Source of the DNA: Norana najaformis
Taxonomy: Eukaryota > Annelida > Clitellata > Crassiclitellata > Hormogastridae
NCBI GenBank assembly: GCA_964023275.1
Contig: OZ029913.1
Span: forward strand, 42,532,757-42,596,756
Direction: 5' to 3'
Length of the DNA stretch: 64,000 nucleotides
Position 1 is the first letter of the stretch. Every line of letters starts with the position of its first letter. Both the position numbers and the translations under genes were made by a program. Positions 45,826 to 54,992 of this stretch are shown here, piece by piece. The notes beneath the pieces were generated by a model. That model did not search any database. It saw only the letters and a program-made list of their open reading frames with translations, and was not told the DNA's origin.

Positions 45826-45911
45826 GTCGTTATCGTTATCATGTTCTTGAGTTCATACAATACGAAAGTATTAATCGATAATTATCTGTTGTTAGTTATG
45901 CCTAGTTGGGG
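45001..45911. other. No gene; includes an (ATC)n run and a short family D motif
   Basis: (ATC)n lies at about 45,797-45,825. A short stretch at 45,440-45,500 (TATAGCGACCG, then CAATGAATTAAGCGGGTGAG) resembles family D. Otherwise nothing. Confidence 0.5.
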
Positions 45912-46175
45912 ATGGCGATAGCACCGTGTTAGCGTAGTGGACTGTAAACTGAGGAGTGGGATACAAATTCCTGCCAGGGCAGAAAGATTTAGAGATTTCT
46001 AATCCACTTGTGCCACTTTCTTCATGTTTCACTCCTAAAACGACTAAGCTGACCGTATGCTGTCGATGGGAAGATCAGGCAGCAAGGTAAAGGACTGGTC
46101 ACCCGCCTCATATATTAGTTCGGTAGCACAGGGTAAGCAGACACGACATCCTGCATCAGCTGCTTAGGTAAGGAA
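45912..46175 (+). mobile_element. tRNA-derived SINE, copy 2
   Basis: The head has TAGCGTAGTGGACTG (A-box-like) and GGGATACAAATTCC (decayed B box). The body shares CCAGGGC(A/T)GAAAGATTT, GATTTCT.ATCCACTTGTGCC and GGGAAGATCAGGCAGC with 15,505-15,780. Confidence 0.7.
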
Positions 46176-46179
46176 ATTT

Positions 46180-46975
46180 ACAATCGGATCCCGAGGCGCA
46201 TTGCTGCAGATGTACCTTTCGCAGATCCGGTGGGATGACCAGTTAGTACAGCGGAAGCTCATAAGAATAAAGCAGAAACCGACAGCCCAACAAATTCTGA
46301 CATGAATTCGTATCGCCGTCGGCCCGACGTGCAATGGTTATCTGGAATGATTTTGGCGACAGATGGGGAGTAAACGGTATCGGCAAAACAGTTCTGTTCT
46401 TTGAGACAAATTTGATTCTAGAAACAAACATGATTTTGACGAACGAAGCGGCAGCAAACGCTATCGATGATCCTGGCCTACATCGGTAAATTCGTACGCC
46501 AAGGAGCCTTTATGCGTGAGGATCCCCGGTTGGCGTCCCGATCGTGGCTTATACCAGAGATTTAAAGCTCGGGATAGTACTGTGGCAAGTTTCTCGTACC
46601 ATCTGTAACAGAGTTCTTCTCTATAGTTTTATTTGTCATTCAGTATATGAATGTCTTTCCAATATAATGTCTGTCAAACGCGATTGCGGTTCGAATACTT
46701 CTAGATCGACTGAGCTATGTTATACAGAACGAGACGACGTTAGCCTACGGCGAACTTAATCTAATTCTACCCTCGTAGTGTCTAGAGACACCAGCTACTA
46801 TCCTGGCTACATTTTGACTGCTATCCGCTCTTTCAGACTGGTCTTTTACTTCATATTACATTTCGTTAAGTTTACCTCTGCTGGGCTTCTAAATTAATTC
46901 TGATTGGCTGCTTATTTTGGCCTCACCTATGATTTACCTAAAGAGGTTAGATGTCTATCTAAACTTATGCTCCTG
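46180..46975. other. No gene recognised
   Basis: A few short open frames of 60-70 codons; no motif. A GGTTCGAATAC near 46,687 looks like a lone B box but has no A box or cloverleaf with it. Confidence 0.35.
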
Positions 46976-47012
46976 TTGTTGGCTTGGTCTGTCTTCCATA
47001 GGCTGACCTTGT

Positions 47013-47401
47013 ATGTATGTATGTATGTATTTAATCTTTTATATAGCGCATTTTAAGGACCTCTCAAAAGCGCTGTGAACATGGCTGCCCAGTTAATTTA
47101 AACAAGCAAGTCTTGACTAACGAAGAGAATGTTTCTTGGGACAAATTCACAGAAATAGAACGAATGTTTATAGGAAGACTATTCCACAGGGAAGGACCCA
47201 TGCAAGACAATGCACGGTGTTGTCGTGCTGATGTACCACAGCGAGGAACCTGCAGATCTCCTCGGGATGAAGAGCGAAGCGACTGACGACCCGGATGGGC
47301 ACCGACCGGCACGAACAACTCTCGTATGTATTCAGGAGCGTAGCCAGCCAACGAGACCCGACCAAAGAGCAGGATCTTGAATTTGATTCTTTCTTCAATT
47401 G
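47013..47401 (-). mobile_element. 5'-truncated LINE flanked by a 35-bp target duplication
   Basis: A minus-strand CR1-like 3' piece. It codes for the ORF2 tail (A-P-E-Y-I-R-E-L-F-V-P-V, then G-P-S-L-W-N-S-L-P, then L-V-K-T-C-L-F) and ends in a CATA-repeat tail at 47,013-47,030. The flanks GTTGGCTTGGTCTGTC... at 46,978-47,012 and 47,402-47,436 agree over 35 bp with one difference, an unusually long target duplication. Few changes in it suggest a recent insertion. Confidence 0.8.
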
Positions 47402-47436
47402 GTTGGCTTGGTCTGTCTTCCATAGGCTAACCTTGT

Positions 47437-48150
47437 CTGCCGTCCACATATATGCATACATACACACGGCATGTTACCCATCTATATTATAGTGCTTTTT
47501 TATTATGTTTTGCTACATACTAAATGGGCTTCCATAATGGTTCTGAGCTTTAAATAAGTCCTATACAAAGTTGTCTCTGTTCTCTGGTCAATTTTTAAAA
47601 ATCAATTTAATACATTATTTAATGGACTTGAAGCGTGGTAATTCTGCAGCACTACAGAAACCATTGGCCCAGACCCGTCTAGCCTGTAGTGTTATCAGCC
47701 TGCCTGTCCAGTGGCTAATTAAGCCTAACTAATGTTTAAACTTCTATTGGGGTGAGGCTGACTACATAATGTAATATGCTACCAGAATTTACTTACTTTC
47801 ATACTTTTGCACTTACTGGAATTACCTCGTTATAGTACGGTTCGTTCACGGGGACTTAAATAGCGTTGCTCCCATTCAAACGGGCAGTGGTGGTGAAGGA
47901 TCTCACCCGATAAATTCATTGCAAAATGAGCAGGGTCGAGGCCATACGATCGCCATATAAATCGCATACACTTGCAGTTTTAGTTTTATTTCAATGACAA
48001 TTCAGCGTCCTGGTCACGTGGACGAGTCACAAAAATTCTCTGAACAGTTTTCACCCGGGCATGAGTTAGCTTTACACCAGCACGACGTAGTTGAATCCTG
48101 CTGTTTGGACCATTTTTAGCTTCCGGGTTGACTGTTAGTCTAGAGGTATC
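47437..48150. other. No gene; includes a family D-like motif
   Basis: At 47,870-47,955 a motif (AAACGGGCAGTGGTGG, then GATCTCACCCGATAAATTC, GAGCAGGGTCGAGGCCAT) matches 9,630-9,695. Nothing else recognised. Confidence 0.5.
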
Positions 48151-48410
48151 GAATTTCTGAATGTATTTCTGCGTATATGTATTTTAATGCAAGTTTGTGT
48201 TTGGTACGAATGCATATAATTCTGTATATTTCTGTCTACGTATATCTATATGTGTGTATTTTTAATCATTTCTACATGTATTTTATTTCTGTATTCGGTT
48301 CTGTAGTTCTGTAATTCTGCATTTGTGCACGTATTTACGTTTGTATATGTAATGGCACAGGTCCCAAGTCTCGCTAAAACTGGGTTCGTAGTCTGAGAGA
48401 TAGATATTAT
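48151..48410 (+). repeat. Dispersed segment shared with 30,620-30,910
   Basis: See the partner segment. TGTAATGGCACAGGTC and GCTAAAACTGGGT are the best-conserved parts. Confidence 0.6.
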
Positions 48411-48489
48411 TATATCTGCAGTCATTAGGCGCCAATATCTAATGACTTAGCATCAACCGGATGGCTCTGAGCAATTGTGAGTAAAGGAC

Positions 48490-49620
48490 TTGCTCAAACT
48501 TGCTATACTTTTGGAACGTCTGTCTATTTCTTTTGGTTTATCTGGCAACTTTCTCGATTGGTTGGCCTCCTTTCTATCTGAGCGTACGCTCTGTGTGGTT
48601 TATGGCCCATCCCGTTCACCTTGGGTTCCTTCCTTGTTTGGATTGCCTCAGGGGTCAGTTTTGGTTCCCTTGCTTTATATACTGTTTACTGCTGACCTTA
48701 GCTCTCTGCTAACCGCGTGCTCGGCTTCAAGCCAGTCCTGTGTCGATGATGTGCAGGCCTATGTTCATTGCCCTGCCTCTAATGCCGCAGTTCCTGTTCG
48801 AGCTATGTGTTGTGCTTCTGACTCCCTTGTGGCTTGGATGTCTTCAAATCGATTGAGATTGAATCCTTCCAAGACTCAATAATATATTTGGTTGGGCACT
48901 AGGCAGCAATTGGCTAAAATCAATCTACATGTACTACATTTAGAGTTTCCTCACATCACCTTCTCAGTCACTGTTTATGACCGTGGCATTGAGTTGGATC
49001 AGGAGCTCTCTTTTAAGGCTCAGGTACATCGTCTTTGTCGTAGTTACTACTACCAGCTACGGCAACTTCGTGTTGTCTCATGTTCTCTCTCAGCTACCTC
49101 ATCTAAGACTCTGGTTCATGCATTTGTCACTAGTGGGTTGGATTACTGCTCTTCTTTATATGTAGGACTCCTTGATGTACGGCTTTTGTGCCTGGAGGGT
49201 GTGTTGCGGGCGGCTGCACGGCTTATTGTTGGTATCTCTAGGTTTGGTCATGTCTCCAATTTCATGCGGGATGAGTTGCACTGGCTTCCTATGAGTCAGC
49301 GCATCCACTATAGGGTCATCGTCTTTGTTTGGAACTCCTTGTTGGGTATTGCCCCCTCTTTCTTAAGGGAGCTTTTCCTACCTGTCCGGTCCAGTTTGGG
49401 ACGTGCTTCTCTTCGCTCCGCTGCTAGTGTTAATCTATTAGTGCCTCGCGCTCGCACCTCGACCATGCAGCGTTGTGCTTTCTCTGTTGCTGGCCCAACC
49501 CTGTGGAATGGACACCCTGTTACTCTACGTCTTCTGCCCCGGGATTTTACTTCTATCTTCTATTCTTCTCTCAAGACTGTTCTCTTTCGCCTAGGTTGGT
49601 TTGGGAGCGCTTCTGAGTAG
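48490..49620 (+). pseudogene. CVDD-type LINE reverse transcriptase fragment with one stop
   Basis: It reads from just after motif A through L-P-Q-G-S-V-L, C-V-D-D and N-P-S-K-T-Q to a TAA at 48,880-48,882. It continues in the same frame from W-L-G-T-R-Q-Q-L to the stop near 49,620. Compared with the 22.1-kb copy, three extra bases near 48,880 create the stop without shifting the frame. Otherwise the C-terminus is complete. Confidence 0.75.
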
Positions 49621-49670
49621 TTTTATTGAAGGGGCGCTGCATAAGTGCTCTGTATAAAAATAATTAAATA
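48490..49670 (+). mobile_element. Second copy of the CVDD-type LINE
   Basis: Plus-strand copy of the LINE nested in piggyBac (21,338-22,500), with near-identical sequence over more than 1.1 kb. Its 5' end is cut inside motif A. The tail is AATAATTAAATAAG. Confidence 0.75.
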
Positions 49671-49739
49671 AGATCTTTATACAGTAACCGTCTCCGCGTT
49701 ACAAGCTGATCGCTCTAGACAATATGCTACCGTGCCACA

Positions 49740-50095
49740 GATAGATAGATAGATAGGTAGGTAGATAGATAGATAGGTAGGTACATAGATAGAGAGAGAG
49801 ATAGATAGATAGATAGACAGAGAGAGATTGATAGACAGACAGACAGACAGACGGACGGACAGACAGACAGACAGATAGACAGATAGATAGGTATACAGAT
49901 AGTTAGGTAGTTACTGTAGATAAATAAATGAATAGACTCGATAAATATTTAGACGGATAGGTATATGGAGATAGAGAGATAGATGGACAGATGGATGGAT
50001 GGAAGGACGGACGGACGGATGGATGGATGGATGGATGGATGGATAGATAGATAGATAGATAGACAGATAGATAGATAGATTCATTGATTGACTGA
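49740..50095 (+). repeat. GATA/GACA/GGAC/GGAT microsatellite
   Basis: Tetranucleotide repeats over about 350 bp with gradual change of unit. Confidence 0.9.
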
Positions 50096-50668
50096 TTGAT
50101 TGATCGTAATCGCTTGGGGCGTTGTTAAGTTCGATATCTTCGAGTTCATCTAAGATATGTCGGATGCCCGAACGTAAGATATGTTCTAATTCAAGAAGTT
50201 GAGATCTTACGGTATGTATCACTATGTCTGTAGTTGTGTTGTTGTAGTCACGATCTTGTTCCCCAGTTCGTTGTCGCTTTCCATAAGTCGAGTAATTCTG
50301 CATGTTGATAATTATAAAAGATAAGACCTTTATCGGTTCAAGAAATCTCTTTATTATGACAACTCGACGTTTCAACACTTAGCGTGTTTTCCCCACTTCT
50401 TTTACCTCTTTTTCCTTAATGATGGCATCAACATCAGAAGCGGCTGAATTATTATTTTTTCCCCAAGGTACATATGATCCTTTGGGACTTGGATAAAGGT
50501 TCTGGAGAAATAAAATGTCTGGGTTTTGCTAAATCTCGTTCGGGAAAGAGAAAGGGCTGCGGAAGTTGACAACGTTGGTGCAAATAAAGATGGCATGTTT
50601 CTCTTGTGTCCGCAGAAACTAGCATTACAGAATGCCCAAGGTCCGTAATAAAAGTAAACCCAGCATTG

Positions 50669-51358
50669 TTAATAGGGCCCAGATTTTACCACTGCTACTG
50701 TTACGCCCGCCCCCACACCATTAGGGGCGGTGACGTGTTGTTGTAGGGGGTAGAATTGCGGTGATTTAGTTCTGTAACTGCTCCTACCTGGATTCGAACC
50801 CTGATCATGAGAGGTGGCAAATTGTACCCGATGTCCAGCCTCTCCATAATAGGTTGGAATCTTATTCTGTAATCGTGCACTACGCCGCAGGGTTGGTAAT
50901 TCCTGTGGGGCAATACCTTTACTATCCTTACCAGATGCCGGTTCGATTCTCGAACTTAGAGTGGTGTCCGTGACCTTCGGGCAGAAGGTTATCACATCTT
51001 CTGACGGATAAGGGTCCTTTTCCCCTACAACAATCTTACTTTTCTCTCTTGCACCAGTTTCTTGAGAAGCTTGGCGCAACATAAATTCGTTCATTGTTCT
51101 CAAGATTTCCTCCGATAATCTTGAATTTAAGTTTGTTTGGCGCTCTAAAAATGCTTCTTCTCGGCGCTCCATTCTTCCTTCCATTTCCTCCTGAAATTTG
51201 GACTGGCGCTGTATAAGTTCTTCGAATATCTGCTCTTGCCAATTTGTCTGGCGCTGTAGAAATTCAGTTTCAGCCTCGGAAACTGATGTTGACGAAGACT
51301 CCATTGTCAATCCTTCTATCTGCTCTAGAGTTACATCACAGCCGAGTGCCTCAGCCAT
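50669..51358 (-). CDS. LTR leader ORF, 3' LTR copy (229 aa)
   Basis: Same ORF as the first 219-220 residues of 59,850-58,708, with one residue changed (Arg50 here, Cys50 there). It runs about ten codons past the LTR end into flanking DNA. In the 3' LTR it would be expressed only from a downstream or read-through transcript. See the 5' copy for motifs. Confidence 0.5.
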   Translation of the reverse strand: MAEALGCDVTLEQIEGLTMESSSTSVSEAETEFLQRQTNWQEQIFEELIQRQSKFQEEMEGRMERREEAFLERQTNLNSRLSEEILRTMNEFMLRQASQETGAREKSKIVVGEKDPYPSEDVITFCPKVTDTTLSSRIEPASGKDSKGIAPQELPTLRRSARLQNKIPTYYGEAGHRVQFATSHDQGSNPGRSSYRTKSPQFYPLQQHVTAPNGVGAGVTVAVVKSGPY

Positions 51359-52249
51359 TTTTTACATCAAACACAGTTTCAATGGTTGAATTAATAATCA
51401 ACTTTATTTACATTAAAACCAATCAAATTGTCTTTAATTTCTTTCTTTAAACTTAAATTAATTCTTATTTAATAACTCGGAGCATTTAATCAAATTTCCA
51501 AGTAAATAGTAAATTATAAAACTCCCTGCTCGATGCATTCAAACGCAACAATTCGTTGTGCCGGTCCGTCTTGACTGAGCGTAGAACGTTGAAACACACA
51601 ATTGAGTCCCATAACTCGAAGACTCAGGCTTCGAATCCAGAAAATCCAGTAAAGAATCTTCTGAGCAAAAGATTCACGCTTCGACTCAGCGCGAACCGAA
51701 TCCGAGAATTTAGAATTTTTGATCGACTTGAACTCCAGAATATAATTTCAACAAGCCGCTTAAAATCCACACAGAAACATTAGAAGAATCGCCCCGAATT
51801 CACACTACAGGGTTCAACTCCTATACCAAAAGAAACTATCAAAATCCGCAGGATTCGAACTATCGACTAGGGTCTTTACCCGCTGAGAATCACACAAAGA
51901 AAGCGTACTCTTTCAACCGCGCAAACTCTTATATATTGCAGATCTAGCTCTCGCTCGCCTTCAGTCACTGCATGCGGCCTAGAGCAGTCGCTGGAGCGAC
52001 CTCTGCCTGCCTCCATCTACGCTAGGGCGAGGCGACCTCTAGCGGTACGGAGCGACATCTATTGGCCTCCATCTACGCTAGGGCGAGGCGACCTCTACTT
52101 GATGAACCTCAAACTGAGCGCCCTCTACCTGTACGAAGCGATCCCTCTGTCGGCTCTATGCCGGCTAGGGCAAAGCGACCTCTACCGAACAAACCTACGT
52201 ATCGGCAAAGCATTTAGATAGCGCCATGACAAAAGGCTGGTTCGCTTCA
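50699..52249 (-). repeat. 3' LTR of the Gypsy element (complete)
   Basis: Plus-strand ends TGTTACGCC and GCTTCA give TG...CA. On the minus strand it has duplicated U3 blocks (CCATCTACGCTAGGGCGAGG at about 52,012 and 52,069), a TATA box at 51,928-51,938, then the leader ORF (51,358 onward) and a B-box-like GGTTCGAATCC motif near 50,790. The right boundary at 52,249 is inferred from the adjacent polypurine tract, because the 5' LTR copy is incomplete there. Confidence 0.75.
51928..51938 (-). promoter_or_regulatory. TATA box of the Gypsy LTR
   Basis: ATATATAAGAG on the minus strand within the LTR, preceded by duplicated U3 blocks and about 570 bp before the leader ORF start. Confidence 0.5.
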
Positions 52250-52263
52250 ATATTCCCCTCTCA
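52250..52263 (-). other. Polypurine tract
   Basis: The minus strand reads GTGAGAGGGGAATAT directly before the LTR start TGAAGCG, the position of the plus-strand primer in LTR retrotransposons. Confidence 0.6.
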
Positions 52264-53153
52264 CGCTAAAATTTTTTTCGGAGAATCCCAAAAAAAATTT
52301 TGGATAAAGAAAATTTTAAATGCTCCAAGTATAAACATATAACGTGGTTAACTTCTTTTCGAAGCAAGACTCGAATCGACAACCTTCGCTCTCTTTCTTC
52401 ATACACTAGTACAAACTTTCCTTCTGGCTTCTCATATACAAGTCGGCAACCGAGACTCGCTTTGATTACCACATCGTATTAAGTACAAGAATTACAAGTC
52501 GTGACATTTAATATATCATCTCACAACTTCTATAGCCAAATCTCTAAGGTCGTCCCTGGGTTCAACTTGGCATCAGGCGCCTAGCGCATACCTTAAGTTT
52601 ACCTCGACCTATAAACCTCAAATCCATAATATCCCATGGGTCAAAGGCACAGATTTCTCTTTGCCCAATCTATAAGTCTATTAATTTCGTAAACACTAAT
52701 TCCCGTTACTTGTATGTGAGAAAAGCCTCCTACTACAATGTTGTTAATTTCTCCCTTCCTTCTTTCCATTACAGACATTCAACTATCAATCCCTACACAC
52801 ACAAAAACCTGCTTGACCATTCAAGACATCATTGCATTATTTGACATTGGCCGTAACACAAGTACAGACAATATTCAACATTATTAGTAATAAAAACTAA
52901 CATTACAATAACTGAGGGATAGATATTATTTATCTATAGCAGTCTTTAAAAACAAGAACTTTATCAAACTAAAACTCAAATACATCAATGTTTACATGTA
53001 TTACAGTCTTTAATTATACAATCCCCCGCCATTACGCGGTACGTTAAACATTCTTTAAAACAAAAACCTCATCACACTAAAACTCAAATAGATCAGTGCT
53101 TCTATATATTACAGTCATTGATTATATAATCCCCCGCCATTACGCGGTCTATA
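52264..53153. other. Noncoding 3' stretch of the Gypsy element with a 108-bp tandem duplication
   Basis: Between the pol stop and the polypurine tract. It contains two direct copies ending in CCCCCGCCATTACGCGGT (53,023-53,040 and 53,131-53,148, period 108). No env-like ORF: short frames without signal peptide or transmembrane pattern. Confidence 0.65.
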
Positions 53154-54992
53154 TTATGATCGAAAGCGTGCAGGCGTAATAACATTCCTCCGAGGTCTCG
53201 CATGGGCCATAGTGTTCGTTTCTGCTACACCATCCAGACATTCAGAATCCAAGGATTCGAACTCCGTGACCTCCTTCGGTTGGTTACGTCCTTCCCAACT
53301 GAGAGGAACATCCCCCACGTATAATTTTAACTTATCAACATATACCAATTTCGGTTGTGCCCTTCGAGACTTTTGAATTTGATACAAAACCGGACCAACC
53401 CTTTTCATAACCCGATAAGGCCCAGTGTAAAATTTTGCCCACTTGTCTTTAATTCCAGTTCTATGCCGAGGATAGAAATACCACACCCACTGCCCTTCCT
53501 GGAACGTAACCGGCCGAACCCTTAAGTCATAACGAAAAGCCCGGTGTGTGGCAATGCGTGCTGAGTGCTGACGCACTTGCATAAACATTTCTTGAGTACG
53601 ATTACACATTTCAGACACAAAATCGACATGACTAACAACAGATTTGTTATTTAATTCTAGCTCCCCTAGAACTAAGTCAATAGGCAGGGTTACTTCCCTC
53701 CCCAAGAATAATTTATTTGGGCTAAAACCCGTGCTTTCGTGCTCCGTAGCCCGATAAGCTGCTAACACAATAGGCAACAGGACAGGCCAATTGCGCTGAT
53801 TTGTCGCAACCACCTTCCCTAAAAGGGAATTAAGCGTTCTATGGAAACGCTCAACAATTCCATTTGTGCTCGGTTTGTATGGAGACGTGCGAATCTTATC
53901 TATCTGAAGACATCGGCACAGCTCTTGAAACAACGCCGCCTCGAAACAAGGACCCTGATCTGTTAGGATCTGACGAGGGCACCCGTAACGCGAGAATAAC
54001 TGATCAACTAAGACGCGCGCCACGGTCAGAGCTTCCTGGTTCCGAATGGGATACGCCTCCGCCCAGCGTGTGAAATGGTCGACGATGGTGAGGATATAGC
54101 GATGCCCTTGGCTCGAAGTCGGATGAGGCCCGGTGATATCAATCCCGAGGCATTCCATCGGCTCCCCGACGCTCATGGTTTGCATTGGCCCTTGACGCGG
54201 TGGTTTTCCCCGAAAGTATTGTGCACAAACCGTACACTGTAGGAGTTGCACACGCACGTGTTCTTTCCATTCGGGCCAGTACGCTCTCTTCTGCAACTGG
54301 GCCAACGTACGTCGTATGCCCAAGTGTCCTCCAGTTAACCCTTCATGTGCAAGTCGAATAAGAACTGAACGGCGAGTCGGCGGAGGAATTAATTGATGCC
54401 GCCGCACTTGGGCTGTATCTGCATCCAGCCAGTCTCTAGTCAGCAGCCCGTCGATAATCACTAGTTGTGGCCACTGTGCAATGAGAATCTTAATTGTTCC
54501 ACTAAGAGGACGAACTTCCGTTAAAGTCGGTGCATCTTCAGACTGAAGTTTTCGTTGGATGACCCATCCTAAGTCTGGGTCAGCACGTTGTTCTTTAACC
54601 AATGTCTCTCGATCCCAGTCCAGAGGCATTATTAATGGTGTACCTGAATTCACATTGGAGTCTCTGATCACATCGACGTAATGAGGACGACGTGACAAGG
54701 CGTCAGCATTACGATGTCCAGTTCCGGCTCGATGCTGGATTTCAAAATCGAATTCCTCAATTGTCGCTAGCCATCGGGCTTGTTGACCAATGGCAAGTGG
54801 TGTCCTTCTTAACCATTGCAAAGCCGAGTGATCCGTCCTCAGTAAGAATCGCCTTCCCAGTAGATACTGTCTGAATGTCTTTAAGAAATATATTACTGCT
54901 AGTAATTCACGCCTGGTAACATCGTAATTTCGCTCAGCCGTAGAACATACTCGGCTGCCGTAGCTAATCACCCTCTCTTGACCATTCTGCAT
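53154..54992 (-). CDS. Gypsy pol, RNase H and integrase part (612 aa)
   Basis: Residues 1-105 are the rest of RNase H (R-R-E-L-L-A-V-I at 27-34, R-T-D-H-S-A-L at 52-58, H-R-N-A-D-A-L-S-R at 93-101). The integrase zinc finger follows: H216, H223, C253, C256. The catalytic core keeps D285 (G-I-D-I-T-G), D345 (L-T-D-Q-G) and E381 (N-G-I-V-E-R), with 35 residues between the last two as in active integrases. The C-terminus has the GPY/F module (F-Y-T-G-P-Y-R-V near 500). This frame overlaps the upstream one and is offset as by a one-base deletion near 55,050, so the first Met is not a real start. Confidence 0.9.
   Translation of the reverse strand: MQNGQERVISYGSRVCSTAERNYDVTRRELLAVIYFLKTFRQYLLGRRFLLRTDHSALQWLRRTPLAIGQQARWLATIEEFDFEIQHRAGTGHRNADALSRRPHYVDVIRDSNVNSGTPLIMPLDWDRETLVKEQRADPDLGWVIQRKLQSEDAPTLTEVRPLSGTIKILIAQWPQLVIIDGLLTRDWLDADTAQVRRHQLIPPPTRRSVLIRLAHEGLTGGHLGIRRTLAQLQKRAYWPEWKEHVRVQLLQCTVCAQYFRGKPPRQGPMQTMSVGEPMECLGIDITGPHPTSSQGHRYILTIVDHFTRWAEAYPIRNQEALTVARVLVDQLFSRYGCPRQILTDQGPCFEAALFQELCRCLQIDKIRTSPYKPSTNGIVERFHRTLNSLLGKVVATNQRNWPVLLPIVLAAYRATEHESTGFSPNKLFLGREVTLPIDLVLGELELNNKSVVSHVDFVSEMCNRTQEMFMQVRQHSARIATHRAFRYDLRVRPVTFQEGQWVWYFYPRHRTGIKDKWAKFYTGPYRVMKRVGPVLYQIQKSRRAQPKLVYVDKLKLYVGDVPLSWEGRNQPKEVTEFESLDSECLDGVAETNTMAHARPRRNVITPARFRS

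Noticed and set aside
46660-46740. tRNA gene around GGTTCGAATAC
   Set aside because: No A box at the right distance and no acceptor stem pairing could be seen.
49911-50378. A 155-codon minus-strand ORF
   Set aside because: Its middle part looks protein-like, but the C-terminal third is GATA/GGAT repeat, there is no known motif and the segment just right of it is a dispersed repeat. Too weak to call.
52264-53153. Possible env gene of the Gypsy element
   Set aside because: Only short frames, with no signal peptide, transmembrane segment or cysteine pattern.
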